The notes under the pieces: generated by a model
Database searches by the model: none
Seen by the model: the letters and a program-made list of their open reading frames with translations, nothing else
What the model was told of the DNA's origin: nothing
Assembly (NCBI GenBank): GCA_002470165.1
Contig: DKNF01000072.1
Coordinates: 1 to 10,644 of the forward strand
From: Betaproteobacteria bacterium UBA7395
GTDB taxonomy: Bacteria; Pseudomonadota; Gammaproteobacteria; Burkholderiales; Rhodocyclaceae
Direction: 5' to 3'
Length of the DNA stretch: 10,644 nt
Part shown: piece after piece, positions 1 through 6,713 of the stretch
Position numbering within the stretch: position 1 is the stretch's first letter
Layout: every line of letters starts with the position of its first letter
Made by a program: the position numbers and the translations under genes

Positions 1-556
1 GTGAGAGAGGGAGCTACAACACGAGATCCTGCGCACCGCCGTCGATGACCGATTGTAGCTTTCCGGGGTGAGAGAGGGAGCTACAACGTCGGCTTGGCTG
101 CGCTCTACCTCCTCCACGATTGTAGCTTTCCGGGGTGAGAGAGGGAGCTACAACAGTGACCGTGACCAGTGGACTCACCGTCAGGATTGTAGCTTTCCGG
201 GGTGAGAGAGGGAGCTACAACTGCGCAGAACATGCAGCGCCTGCGTGACGGGATTGTAGCTTTCCGGGGTGAGAGAGGGAGCTACAACTGCCACGCATGA
301 ACCCCTTGGCACCGCCACGATTGTAGCTTTCCGGGGTGAGAGAGGGAGCTACAACACCAGCATCGACCGGCGGACCATCGGCGACGATTGTAGCTTTCCG
401 GGGTGAGAGAGGGAGCTACAACTTCAGCGCGTTTCGCTGTTGGCTCGGAAGTGATTGTAGCTTTCCGGGGTGAGAGAGGGAGCTACAACTTTGTACCTGG
501 CACCTGTTGCGGCGGCTGGGATTGTAGCTTTCCGGGGTGAGAGAGGGAGCTACAAC
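1..556 (-). CRISPR. CRISPR array, type II-C-like repeat, partial at left edge
   Basis: Eight complete copies and one left-truncated copy of a 37-nt repeat start at 51, 118, 185, 252, 319, 386, 453 and 520; the truncated copy is 1-20. All visible copies are identical. Spacers are exactly 30 nt (21-50, 88-117, 155-184, 222-251, 289-318, 356-385, 423-452, 490-519), giving a strict 67-nt period, and all eight differ. On the plus strand the repeat starts GATTGTAGCT and ends GAGCTACAAC, so its ends are complementary over 8 bp. Read on the minus strand it starts GTTGTAGCTCCC and ends GCTACAATC. From memory it matches the 36-nt Neisseria meningitidis type II-C repeat at about 29 of 36 positions without gaps, plus one extra constant base. 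That supports the minus strand as crRNA sense and a Cas9 (II-C) effector. No cas gene or tracrRNA is in the window, so the subtype rests on the repeat alone. Uniform repeats suggest recent or maintained function. Confidence 0.97.
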
Positions 557-674
557 CTAGGAGGGATTGACTAACCCCCTCCTCCGTGGTCTGGAGACTC
601 TCACCACCTGGCCGCCTGTTATCATTGCGCCCTGTCGCGGGCATGGCCCGCTTCCCTACGCCAGAATCACGGAT
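557..674. other. Array-flanking region and 5' region of the arsC-like/hslO pair
   Basis: This 118-nt gap joins the last CRISPR repeat to the arsC-like start. An inverted repeat AGGAGGG (559-565) / CCCTCCT (577-583) with an 11-nt loop lies 2 nt outside the array. A second hairpin, GCGGGC (637-642) / GCCCGC (646-651), has a 3-nt loop. Neither is followed by a T-tract, so neither looks like an intrinsic terminator. A -10-like TATCAT at 620-625 has no convincing -35. If the array is transcribed leftward, this is the sequence 5' of its first repeat; it is not AT-rich as many leaders are. No degenerate repeat copy is visible beyond 556. Confidence 0.4.
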
Positions 675-1040
675 ATGAACAAAGCCACCCCAAGCCAGCC
701 GGTCATGTACGGCATCAAGAACTGCGACACCATGAAGAAAGCCATGACCTGGCTGACGGAGAACGGGATCGCTTACGAATTCATCGATTACAAGAAGGCC
801 GGTGTGGCTGCAGCGAATTTGCCGGATTGGGCGGCGCGGGCGGGTTGGGAGGTGTTGCTCAACAAGCGCGGCCTGATGTGGAAGAAGCTGAGCGACGCCG
901 AGCGGGCCGATGTGGATGAGGCCAAGGCGCTGGCGTTGATGGCGCAGTATCCGGCGCTGATCAAGCGGCCGGTGCTGGATATCGGCAATGCCCTGCTGGT
1001 CGGCTTTGCGCCGGAAATTTATGCGGAAAAGCTGAAATGA
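675..1040 (+). CDS. ArsC/Spx-family protein (YffB type)
   Basis: A 121-residue thioredoxin-fold protein of the ArsC family, the usual length for this group. It carries the YffB-like start YGIKNCDTMKKA (residues 12-23) with one cysteine (C17) at the ArsC active-site position and no CxxC, so it is not a classical Spx redox switch. The IKRPV motif (96-100) holds the conserved arginine of the fold. YffB-type proteins are annotated as putative arsenate reductases, but their substrate is unsettled and no ars genes are nearby. The ATG at 675 is preferred; an in-frame ATG at 705 also fits, because E. coli YffB begins just before this YGIKNCDT stretch. An in-frame TTG at 567 would add 36 residues with no family similarity. 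No good Shine-Dalgarno sequence is seen. The stop overlaps the hslO start as ATGA, implying translational coupling and one operon. Confidence 0.9.
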   Translation: MNKATPSQPVMYGIKNCDTMKKAMTWLTENGIAYEFIDYKKAGVAAANLPDWAARAGWEVLLNKRGLMWKKLSDAERADVDEAKALALMAQYPALIKRPVLDIGNALLVGFAPEIYAEKLK

Positions 1041-1909
1041 GCGTGAGTACGGTTCGTCGCTTCATTTTCGAGGGGCTGGACATTCGCGGGGCGATTGTTC
1101 ATCTGGGCGATGCCTGGACGCAGATGCAGGCCGGCCGCGATTACCAGCCGACGGTGGCGCAGTTGCTGGGCGAGACGGCGGCGGTGACGGCGCTGATCGC
1201 GGCGCAGTTGAAGCAGCCGGGCCGGCTGACGCTGCAGTTGCGCGGCAACGGGCCGATCCAGTTGCTGGTAATGGATTGCAACGAGCAATTGCAGATGCGC
1301 GGCATGGCGCGCAGCAACCCGGTGGTGCTGCCGGCGCCGGTGCCGGAGCTGCTCGGCGCCCACCAGGGCGGGCAGTTGCTGATGAGCCTGGACCTGCCGA
1401 CGGCGCGCCAGCCCTACCAGAGCTATGTGCCGATGGTCGGCGACAGCATTGCGCAGATTTTCGAGCATTACCTGGAGCAGTCCGAGCAGCAGCCGTCGCG
1501 CCTGTTCACCACGGCCAGCCCGCGGGCGGCCGTGTGCCTGTTCCTGCAGAAGCTGCCGCAGGCGGATCAGCACGATGCCGACGGCTGGGATCGCGTCACG
1601 CAACTGGCGGCGACGGTGAAGACCAGCGAATTGCTGGAGCTGGATGCGGAAACGCTGCTCGGCCGGCTGTTCCACGAGGAAATCGAGGCCCGCGGCATCC
1701 GCCTCTACGATCCGCAGACGGTGGTTTATCACTGCCCCGAGGATTGGGACAAGGTGCGCGACATGATCCGCAGCCTGGGCCGCGCCGACGCCGAAACCAT
1801 TCTGGCCGAGCGCGGCGAAATCCTGATCCGCGACGATATCTGCAATCGCGATTACCGCTTCAGCCCGGCCGACGTGGCCGCCCTGTTCGACGGCCAGTCG
1901 CTGCACTGA
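1037..1909 (+). CDS. hslO: Hsp33 redox-regulated chaperone, altered zinc site
   Basis: A 290-residue cytosolic Hsp33 homologue, full length for the family. The N-terminal domain is recognisable from FEGLDIRGAIVHL (11-23), QLLGETAAV (42-50) and GxGPIQLLV (70-78). In E. coli, Hsp33 is a holdase chaperone switched on by oxidation, through four cysteines (CxC and CxxC) that bind zinc in the reduced state. Here CxC reads YHC (231-233) and CxxC reads DDIC (266-269), so only C233 and C269 remain of the four. The alignment is anchored by ILAExGEI (255-262) just before the second motif. The other cysteines (C81, C167) lie elsewhere. Zinc binding may be lost, changed (H232 or the aspartates could contribute), or replaced by one disulfide. 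The start codon is shared with the upstream stop (ATGA). The gene ends 6 nt from the convergent OmpA-domain gene, with no terminator visible between them. Confidence 0.95.
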   Translation: MSVSTVRRFIFEGLDIRGAIVHLGDAWTQMQAGRDYQPTVAQLLGETAAVTALIAAQLKQPGRLTLQLRGNGPIQLLVMDCNEQLQMRGMARSNPVVLPAPVPELLGAHQGGQLLMSLDLPTARQPYQSYVPMVGDSIAQIFEHYLEQSEQQPSRLFTTASPRAAVCLFLQKLPQADQHDADGWDRVTQLAATVKTSELLELDAETLLGRLFHEEIEARGIRLYDPQTVVYHCPEDWDKVRDMIRSLGRADAETILAERGEILIRDDICNRDYRFSPADVAALFDGQSLH

Positions 1910-1915
1910 GCGATT

Positions 1916-2413
1916 TTATTCGCTGAAGACGAGTTCGACCCGGCGCATCTTGCGCCGGCATTCGGCCGACTTGCAGTTGATCGAAACTTCCTCGCTGCCG
2001 ACGACCTGACGGCGGATCTGCGTCACCGGAATGCGCTGGGCGCGCAGGATGGCCTGCACGGCATTGACCCGCTGCTCGGCAATCGCCAGGTTGTAGGACG
2101 GACTGCCGAGATGATCGGTATGCCCGACCAGGGTCACCTGGAGGTTCGGGTTTTCCTTGAGGCGGGCGGCATGCCGGAGCAGGCGCTGCCGGTTGGCTTC
2201 ATCGACGATGACCCCGGACGGCGGGAAAAACACGCTGTTGTCGGTGTTGATTGCAGCGATGATCTCGGCCTCGCTCGGCTCGCGCTGCCTCTTCTCGCTG
2301 CTCTGGGCAGCCTTGGTGGGCTCGGCCGTGGCGGCCGATGGTGCATCGAATACCGCCTGGCTGGCGCAACCGGCCAGCAGCAAGAGGCTCAGGGAAACTG
2401 CAAGATGCCGCAT
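1916..2413 (-). CDS. OmpA-domain (Pal-like) lipoprotein
   Basis: A 165-residue predicted outer-membrane lipoprotein. A short hydrophobic signal peptide ends in the lipobox LAGC, with C16 as the lipidated cysteine. A low-complexity Ala/Glu/Lys linker follows (about 20-50), then an OmpA C-terminal peptidoglycan-binding domain (about 58-163). The core GHTDHLGSPSYNLAIAEQR (97-115) keeps the Asp (D100) and Arg (R115) that hold diaminopimelate in OmpA, at the same 15-residue spacing. C147 and C152 could form a disulfide. It probably anchors the outer membrane to peptidoglycan in the periplasm. It is too divergent, and in the wrong neighbourhood, to call it Pal itself, and no tol genes are near. It starts 1 nt after the MarR stop, so the two are almost certainly co-transcribed and translationally coupled. 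Confidence 0.92.
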   Translation of the reverse strand: MRHLAVSLSLLLLAGCASQAVFDAPSAATAEPTKAAQSSEKRQREPSEAEIIAAINTDNSVFFPPSGVIVDEANRQRLLRHAARLKENPNLQVTLVGHTDHLGSPSYNLAIAEQRVNAVQAILRAQRIPVTQIRRQVVGSEEVSINCKSAECRRKMRRVELVFSE

Positions 2414-2414
2414 T

Positions 2415-2921
2415 TCAGGTTTTCTCCGTTTGTTTCAGCATGTCGGCAAGCGGCACGCTGGCATAGTTTTCATCCTTGCCCGGCAGATGCCGCAGCAGTT
2501 CATCCAGATTGATCTGCAATGTTTTGAGGACAACCGGCGGAATGGCCGACAGGGCCTCTGGCAGGATGCCTTCGGCCGGCCCCGGCAAGGCGGCCAGGGC
2601 TTCGCGCCCGCGTTTGGCGAGAACGAGCCCGACCCGGCGCTGATCGCGCTGCTGTTTGCGCTTTTCCAGACATTCGCTGCCAACCAGCTTGTCCACCAGC
2701 AGGCTGCAGGTCGATTGGTGGATGCCCAGGCGCGCCGCCAGTTCGCCGATACCGATTTCAGGCGTGCGCTGCACTTCCTGCAGCACCCACATCTGCGAGC
2801 CGGACATGCCGCAGCGATCCTCGACCAGGCGGAAGTGCTGACGCATGGAGCCGTAGATCAGGCGGAATTGCTGCAGGACATCAAGCACCGTCTGCCCCGG
2901 CGGGGATTCATGCTTTTTCAA
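2415..2921 (-). CDS. MarR-family transcriptional regulator
   Basis: A winged-helix regulator of 168 residues if started at the TTG at 2921. The HTH lies around 58-80 (IGELAARLGIHQSTCSLLVDKL), followed by a basic wing (KRKQQRDQRRVGLVL, 87-101) typical of MarR proteins, which bind palindromes as dimers and release DNA on binding a ligand or on thiol oxidation. Three cysteines (C37, C72, C84) are present, C72 in the recognition helix, so redox sensing is conceivable but unproven. The reading frame stays open to a TTG at 2984, but that codon lies upstream of the -10 box of the gene's own promoter. The TTG at 2921, with GGGAA 8 nt upstream, is therefore preferred; a TTG at 2936 is also possible. 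The OmpA-domain lipoprotein follows by 1 nt. The likely target is its own promoter region, which carries a suitable palindrome. Confidence 0.9.
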   Translation of the reverse strand: MKKHESPPGQTVLDVLQQFRLIYGSMRQHFRLVEDRCGMSGSQMWVLQEVQRTPEIGIGELAARLGIHQSTCSLLVDKLVGSECLEKRKQQRDQRRVGLVLAKRGREALAALPGPAEGILPEALSAIPPVVLKTLQINLDELLRHLPGKDENYASVPLADMLKQTEKT

Positions 2922-2946
2922 TATTCTGTTTCCCAACGAAATAGTG

Positions 2947-2975
2947 TTGCGCGATTTACAAGGCTCAATTATATT
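2947..2975 (+). promoter_or_regulatory. Divergent rightward promoter overlapping the marR promoter
   Basis: On the plus strand, TTGCGC (2947-2952) and TATATT (2970-2975) are separated by 17 nt. The -10 box overlaps the -10 of the leftward marR promoter on the other strand, so the two would compete for polymerase or share one regulator. Transcription would start near 2982, either producing a short RNA that ends at the 3037-3061 hairpin or forming the leader of the DapB-like gene. Confidence 0.5.
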
Positions 2976-2996
2976 GCCCGGCAATGGAGTTGTAAC
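2968..2996 (-). promoter_or_regulatory. Sigma70-type promoter of the marR-ompA-like operon
   Basis: On the minus strand, a -35-like GTTACA (2996-2991, four of six consensus bases) and a perfect -10 TATAAT (2973-2968) are separated by 17 nt. Transcription would start near 2961, leaving about 40 nt of leader before the TTG at 2921. This position excludes the longer TTG start at 2984. Seen by eye only; no score was computed. Confidence 0.7.
2973..2985. promoter_or_regulatory. 13-bp palindrome, candidate MarR operator
   Basis: On the plus strand the sequence is ATTGCCCGGCAAT: perfect 6-bp arms around one central base. It fills most of the -35/-10 spacer of the leftward promoter and covers the last bases of the rightward -10 box. 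MarR-family regulators commonly bind such palindromes in their own divergent promoter region, so autorepression with co-control of the rightward transcript is plausible. Binding is inferred. Confidence 0.5.
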
Positions 2997-3036
2997 TTAG
3001 GTCATAACCCCATTCCTTTTCGACGAGGATATTTCA

Positions 3037-3061
3037 GGGGGGGGAAATCCCCCCATTTTTT
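3037..3061 (+). terminator. Strong rightward intrinsic terminator or attenuator
   Basis: G8 (3037-3044), an AAAT loop (3045-3048) and C6 (3049-3054), then one A and T6 (3056-3061). An all-G:C stem of six or more pairs before a T-tract is a textbook Rho-independent terminator on the plus strand; the minus strand has no T-tract. No gene on the plus strand ends upstream of it. It therefore terminates either a short RNA from the promoter at 2947-2975 or conditional read-through into the DapB-like gene. The G8 and C6 runs could also be slippage-prone. Confidence 0.75.
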
Positions 3062-3222
3062 CCTTTCTCGTCGCACCAGACCAGGCAACCCATGCTGCGG
3101 CAGCCTGGCGAATCAGACAGGGCATATATAAATCGTCGGCACCCGCTGGTGACTGGCGTTCCCCAGGGTTTCAGCCGATACCGTCGCGGTGATGCCCCAT
3201 CGACAGCAACTAGGGAGGACAT
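3062..3222 (+). promoter_or_regulatory. 5' region of the DapB-like gene, possible second promoter
   Basis: This is the right half of the 301-nt gene-free gap 2922-3222. It holds a hairpin CCAGGC (3081-3086) / GCCTGG (3103-3108), overlapping TATATA/TATAAA -10-like boxes at 3125-3132 without a convincing -35, and a possible stem TCGGC (3136-3140) / GCCGA (3174-3178). A strong ribosome-binding site, AGGGAGGA, lies just before the ATG at 3223. The pairings hint at a structured leader, but I recognise no known riboswitch class. Confidence 0.35.
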
Positions 3223-4023
3223 ATGACCAGAATCGGACTCATTGGTTATGGGAAAGCCGGCCAGGCAGTGGCCAGCGTCTTGCGCGAGGATCCGCGTTTT
3301 GAACTGTGCTGGATCGCCCGGCGATCCGGCACCCCGGCCGAGGATATCGATGTCCCGGTCACCCGACTGGACAAGGACAGCTTTCCCGGCTGGCTCGATA
3401 CGCACCCGGTCGACGGCATCATCGACTTTTCCGATGCCGCATCCATCCACCTCTACGGCGAAGCGGTCCGCCAACGCGGCATCATGGTGGTGACCGCCAT
3501 TTCCGGCTACCCGGAGGAAACGATGGATTACATCCGCAGCCTGGGCCGCGACATCCGCGTGATGTCGTCGCCCAACATCACGCTGGGGATCAATTTCCTG
3601 CTGCTGGCGGCCAAAATCCTGCGCCGCATCGCGCCGTTTGCCGACGTCGAGATCGTCGAGCAGCATTTCCGCGACAAGCCGGAAATTTCCGGCACGGCAC
3701 GGCGCATCGCCGAGGTGCTGGATGTCGAGACCGACCATATCACTTCCCTGCGCCTGGGCGGCATCGTCGGCCGGCACGAGGTCATTTTCGGCTTCCCCTA
3801 CCAGACGGTAAGGCTGATCCACGATTCGATCCGGCGCGAGGCCTTCGGCACCGGCGCGGCGTTTGCCATCGAGCAACTGGCGCAGTGCGACAAGGGTTTC
3901 TACACGCTGGACAACCTGCTGCTGCGCCTGATCCGCGACGAACTGCAGAACGAGGAAACGCTCAACGCGGCCCTGGCAGCTTCCCGGGATTCATCAAGCC
4001 ACGTGGATCGAGTGCTGTCCTGA
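3223..4023 (+). CDS. DapB-like dihydrodipicolinate reductase family paralogue
   Basis: A 266-residue cytosolic NAD(P)-dependent oxidoreductase resembling DapB, of similar length. The N-terminal Rossmann motif is GYGKAG (8-13), with IIDFS at 66-70 and SPNITLGINFLL (116-127), matching the DapB APNxSxGxN region. The C-terminal catalytic segment reads EQHFRDKPEISGTA (146-159) against EAHHRHKVDAPSGTA in E. coli DapB: the first His (H148) and the Lys (K152) remain, the second His is Phe, and the loop is one residue shorter. GGIVGRHEVIFG (179-190) and REAFGTGAAFA (205-215) also follow DapB. The altered substrate loop suggests a specialised paralogue, perhaps acting on another substrate; the pathway is unknown. 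A strong AGGGAGGA ribosome-binding site supports the start. Its last 62 nt overlap the convergent flavoprotein gene, and the tail after about residue 252 ([10 protein letters not shown]) looks non-conserved. Confidence 0.85.
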   Translation: MTRIGLIGYGKAGQAVASVLREDPRFELCWIARRSGTPAEDIDVPVTRLDKDSFPGWLDTHPVDGIIDFSDAASIHLYGEAVRQRGIMVVTAISGYPEETMDYIRSLGRDIRVMSSPNITLGINFLLLAAKILRRIAPFADVEIVEQHFRDKPEISGTARRIAEVLDVETDHITSLRLGGIVGRHEVIFGFPYQTVRLIHDSIRREAFGTGAAFAIEQLAQCDKGFYTLDNLLLRLIRDELQNEETLNAALAASRDSSSHVDRVLS

Positions 4024-5377
4024 TCGTCCGCATCAGGTCGATTTCGGTCGCCGACTTGTAGCGCAGGATTTCCTCGCGCTTCAATTGGCCGATGCCGTGT
4101 TCGGCGGAGATCGAGCCGTTTAGTGCATGGACCGTATCGTGGACGATGCAATTGACCTCGGCCTGGCAGGCGAGGAACAGCGCGTTGTCCTGGGCATCCG
4201 GCTTGGACAGGTTGTAATGCAGGTTGCCGTCGCCGACATGGCCGAAGGCGACCACGCGGATGCCGGGAAACGCCGCGGCCAGCGCGGCATCGGCGCGGGC
4301 CAGGAATTCGGGAATGCGTGACACCGGCACGGCGATGTCGTGCTTGATGCTGACGCCTTCGATCTTCTGCGCTTCGGAAATGTTCTCGCGCAGCGCCCAC
4401 AGCTTTTTCGCCTGGGCCACGCTGGCGGCGAGCACGCCGTCGCTGACGGAGCCATCGGCCAGACGCTCGCCCAGCCAGCGTTCGACCGCCGCCGGCTCGG
4501 CATCGGCAAACTCGGCCAGCAGATACCACGGGCTGGACGCCGTCGGCCGACTGACCCCGGGAATGTGCTGCTGCACCAGCGCCAGCGAGGGTTCCGAGAC
4601 CAGCTCGAAAGCCGTCAGCTGCGCATCGAACGTGCTTTTGGCCTGATTCAGGAGTTCGACCGCCGCCGCCGGCGAGGCGATGTTCAGCCAGCAGGTGGTC
4701 AGGGTTTTCGGTAGCGGGTAGAGCTTGAGCACGGCGGCGGTGATGATTCCCAGCGTGCCTTCGGCGCCGATGAACAGGTGCTTGAGGTCGTAGCCGGTAT
4801 TGTCCTTGCGCAGTCCGCGCAGACCGTCCCAGACCTCGCCGCCGGGCAGCACGACCTGCAGGCCGAGCGTCAGTTCGCGCGTGTTGCCGTAGCGCAGCAC
4901 CTGGACGCCACCGGCGTTGGTCGACAGGTTGCCGCCGATCTGGCAAGTCCCTTCGGACGCCAGCGCCAGCGGAAACAGCCGGTCGGCCGCCTGCGCGGCT
5001 TCCTGGATGGCCGCCAGCGGACAACCCGCCTCGACGGTAATCGTGTTGTTCTGCGCATCGAGCGCCAGGATGCGGTTCATGCGCCCGAGGCTGACGACCA
5101 CTGCCCTGCCCGTCGCATCCGGCGTTGCCGCGCCGCACAGGCTGGTATTGCCGCCCTGCGGCACAATCGGCACACCGGCTTCGACGCAGGCGCGGACAAC
5201 GGCAGCGACTTCCTGGACAGAGCCGGGGCGGACGACACATTGCGCCGCCCCACGATAACGGCCGCGCCAGTCGGTCAGGAAAGGCGCGGTGTCGGCCGCA
5301 TCGACGAGGACGTTGGTCGCCCCGACGATGTCGGCCAGTTGCCCGACCAAGTCAGACAACTTCGGCGTAGAGGTCAT
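3962..5377 (-). CDS. FAD-linked oxidase, D-2-hydroxyacid dehydrogenase type
   Basis: A 471-residue flavoprotein of the GlcD/D-lactate/D-2-hydroxyglutarate dehydrogenase family, full length. The FAD-binding PCMH domain (about 46-220) has [10 protein letters not shown] (73-82), [17 protein letters not shown] (141-157) and [10 protein letters not shown] (204-213). The FAD-oxidase C-terminal domain (about 220-465) has the metal/substrate motifs GHVGDGNLH (379-387) and SAEHGIG (424-430), and ends in the family-typical [10 protein letters not shown]. It should oxidise a D-2-hydroxyacid to the 2-oxoacid, passing electrons to an acceptor; D-2-hydroxyglutarate or D-lactate are candidates, but the substrate cannot be read from sequence. 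The ATG at 5377 gives the usual N-terminus and overlaps the rimO end by 26 nt, so it is probably in the rimO operon. The frame stays open further upstream inside rimO, but that extension is not family-like. Its 3' end overlaps the DapB-like gene tail to tail. Confidence 0.92.
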   Translation of the reverse strand: MTSTPKLSDLVGQLADIVGATNVLVDAADTAPFLTDWRGRYRGAAQCVVRPGSVQEVAAVVRACVEAGVPIVPQGGNTSLCGAATPDATGRAVVVSLGRMNRILALDAQNNTITVEAGCPLAAIQEAAQAADRLFPLALASEGTCQIGGNLSTNAGGVQVLRYGNTRELTLGLQVVLPGGEVWDGLRGLRKDNTGYDLKHLFIGAEGTLGIITAAVLKLYPLPKTLTTCWLNIASPAAAVELLNQAKSTFDAQLTAFELVSEPSLALVQQHIPGVSRPTASSPWYLLAEFADAEPAAVERWLGERLADGSVSDGVLAASVAQAKKLWALRENISEAQKIEGVSIKHDIAVPVSRIPEFLARADAALAAAFPGIRVVAFGHVGDGNLHYNLSKPDAQDNALFLACQAEVNCIVHDTVHALNGSISAEHGIGQLKREEILRYKSATEIDLMRTIRTALDPRGLMNPGKLPGPR

Positions 5378-6674
5378 GGTGGTCGGCGTCGATGACGCGG
5401 ACCTTGAGGAAATCGCCGGGCTGGGCGTCGAAATGGCCGTCGAGGTAAACCACCCCGTCGATTTCCGGCGCGTCGGCCTTGGAGCGGGCGATGGTGCCTT
5501 CTTCATCGACTTCGTCGACCAGCACCTCGATCACCGTGTCGATCTTGGCCGCCAGCTTGTCCGCGGAGATGTCTTCCTGAACGCGCATCAGCCAGCTGCG
5601 GCGGTCCTCGCGCACGCTTTCCGGGGGCAGGCCGGGAATCTCGTTGGCGGTGGCGCCCTCGACCGGCGAGTAGGCAAAGCAGCCGACGCGGTCGAGCTTG
5701 GCGTCTTCGAGGAACTGGATCAACTGGTCGAAATCCTCGTCGGTCTCGCCCGGGAAGCCGGTGATGAAGGTCGAGCGGATGACGATTTCCGGACAGATTT
5801 CGCGCCACTTGGCGATGCGCTCCAGCGTGTTCTCGGCCGAGGCCGGACGCTTCATCGCCTTGAGGATCTTCGGGCTGGCGTGCTGGAAGGGAACGTCGAG
5901 GTAAGGCAGGATCTTGCCCTCGGCCATCAGCGGGATGACGTCGTCGACCGACGGGTACGGGTAGACGTAGTGCAGGCGAACCCAGATGCCGAAGGACGAC
6001 AACGCGTCGCACAACTCCTTCAGGCGGCTCTTCACCGGCTTGCCGCCCCAGAAGCTGGTGCGGTACTTGAGGTCGACGCCGTAGGCGCTGGTGTCCTGCG
6101 AGATGACGAGGATTTCCTTGACCCCGGCGCGGGCCAGGTTCTCGGCTTCGGCGAGTACGTCGCCGACCGGGCGCGAGACCAGCGGGCCGCGCAGCGAGGG
6201 AATGATGCAGAAGGTACAGCTGTGGTTGCAGCCTTCGGAAATCTTCAGGTAGGCGTAGTGCTCCGGCGTCAGGCGGATGCCCTGCGGCGGCACCAGGTCG
6301 GAATACGGGTCGTGCGGCTTGGGCAGGTGCTGGTGCACGTGGCCCATGACTTCTTCCATCGCGTGCGGGCCGGTGACGGCGAGCACCGACGGGTGCGTGC
6401 TCTGCACGATGTCGCCCTTGGCGCCGAGGCAACCGGTGACGATCACCTTGCCGTTCTCGTTCAGGGCCTCGCCGATGGCGTCGAGCGATTCCTCGACGGC
6501 GGCGTCGATGAAGCCGCAGGTATTGACGATGACCAGGTCGGAATCGTCGTAGCTGGGCGAAATCTCGTAGCCTTCGGCGCGCAGGCGGGTGAGGATGAGT
6601 TCGGCGTCGGAGCCGGCTTTCGGGCAGCCTAGGCTGACGAAGCCGACGGTGGGCACTTTCGGTGATGAGGTCAT
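5352..6674 (-). CDS. rimO: Ribosomal protein uS12 methylthiotransferase RimO
   Basis: A 440-residue radical-SAM methylthiotransferase, essentially the length of E. coli RimO (441). RimO adds a methylthio group to a conserved aspartate of ribosomal protein S12, using two [4Fe-4S] clusters. The N-terminal UPF0004 cluster cysteines are C17 (SLGCPK), C53 (NTCGF) and C82 (TGCLG). The radical-SAM CxxxCxxC is C149-C153-C156 in [19 protein letters not shown]-terminal TRAM-like domain (about 375-440) binds the substrate. [10 protein letters not shown] differs slightly from the usual SLGCPKNLVD. RimO is chosen over MiaB on these N-terminal and SAM-motif contexts. The ATG at 6674 gives the family N-terminus; the frame is open upstream to 6782 but the added residues are not RimO-like. 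The downstream flavoprotein gene overlaps by 26 nt. It is divergent from the DUF2478 gene across 137 nt. Confidence 0.96.
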   Translation of the reverse strand: MTSSPKVPTVGFVSLGCPKAGSDAELILTRLRAEGYEISPSYDDSDLVIVNTCGFIDAAVEESLDAIGEALNENGKVIVTGCLGAKGDIVQSTHPSVLAVTGPHAMEEVMGHVHQHLPKPHDPYSDLVPPQGIRLTPEHYAYLKISEGCNHSCTFCIIPSLRGPLVSRPVGDVLAEAENLARAGVKEILVISQDTSAYGVDLKYRTSFWGGKPVKSRLKELCDALSSFGIWVRLHYVYPYPSVDDVIPLMAEGKILPYLDVPFQHASPKILKAMKRPASAENTLERIAKWREICPEIVIRSTFITGFPGETDEDFDQLIQFLEDAKLDRVGCFAYSPVEGATANEIPGLPPESVREDRRSWLMRVQEDISADKLAAKIDTVIEVLVDEVDEEGTIARSKADAPEIDGVVYLDGHFDAQPGDFLKVRVIDADHHDLYAEVV

Positions 6675-6713
6675 GCGGTTTTCCAGGATTTCCGGCGCGG
6701 CCGGCGAGCAAAG

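Noticed and set aside
21..519. Self-targeting spacer matching genes in this window
   Set aside because: Reading the spacers against the window by eye gave no convincing match on either strand; a proper search was not possible.
567..674. N-terminal extension of the ArsC-like protein from a TTG at 567
   Set aside because: The 36 added residues have no family similarity and start immediately beside the CRISPR array within a hairpin; the ATG at 675 or 705 gives the normal family length.
1019..1906. Long minus-strand open frame (295 codons) opposite hslO
   Set aside because: It is fully antisense to a convincing Hsp33 gene, is rich in Arg/Gln/His/Ala as expected of a GC-rich shadow frame, and has no recognisable domain.
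2922..2984. Longer MarR protein from the TTG at 2984
   Set aside because: That codon lies upstream of the perfect -10 box (2973-2968) on the same strand, so it would not be in the transcript from that promoter.
3123..3135. ATATATAAATCG as a further Mo-box
   Set aside because: It lacks the CG(C/T)TATATACG core shared by the sites near modE and is far from any molybdenum gene.
3062..3222. Riboswitch upstream of the DapB-like gene
   Set aside because: Short pairings exist, but I could not match lysine, cobalamin, TPP, glycine or other known consensus elements; kept only as a possible structured leader.
5289..6632. Long plus-strand open frame (447 codons) opposite rimO
   Set aside because: It is antisense to rimO and the flavoprotein start. 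Its composition is biased, with no family motifs; open antisense frames are common at this GC content.
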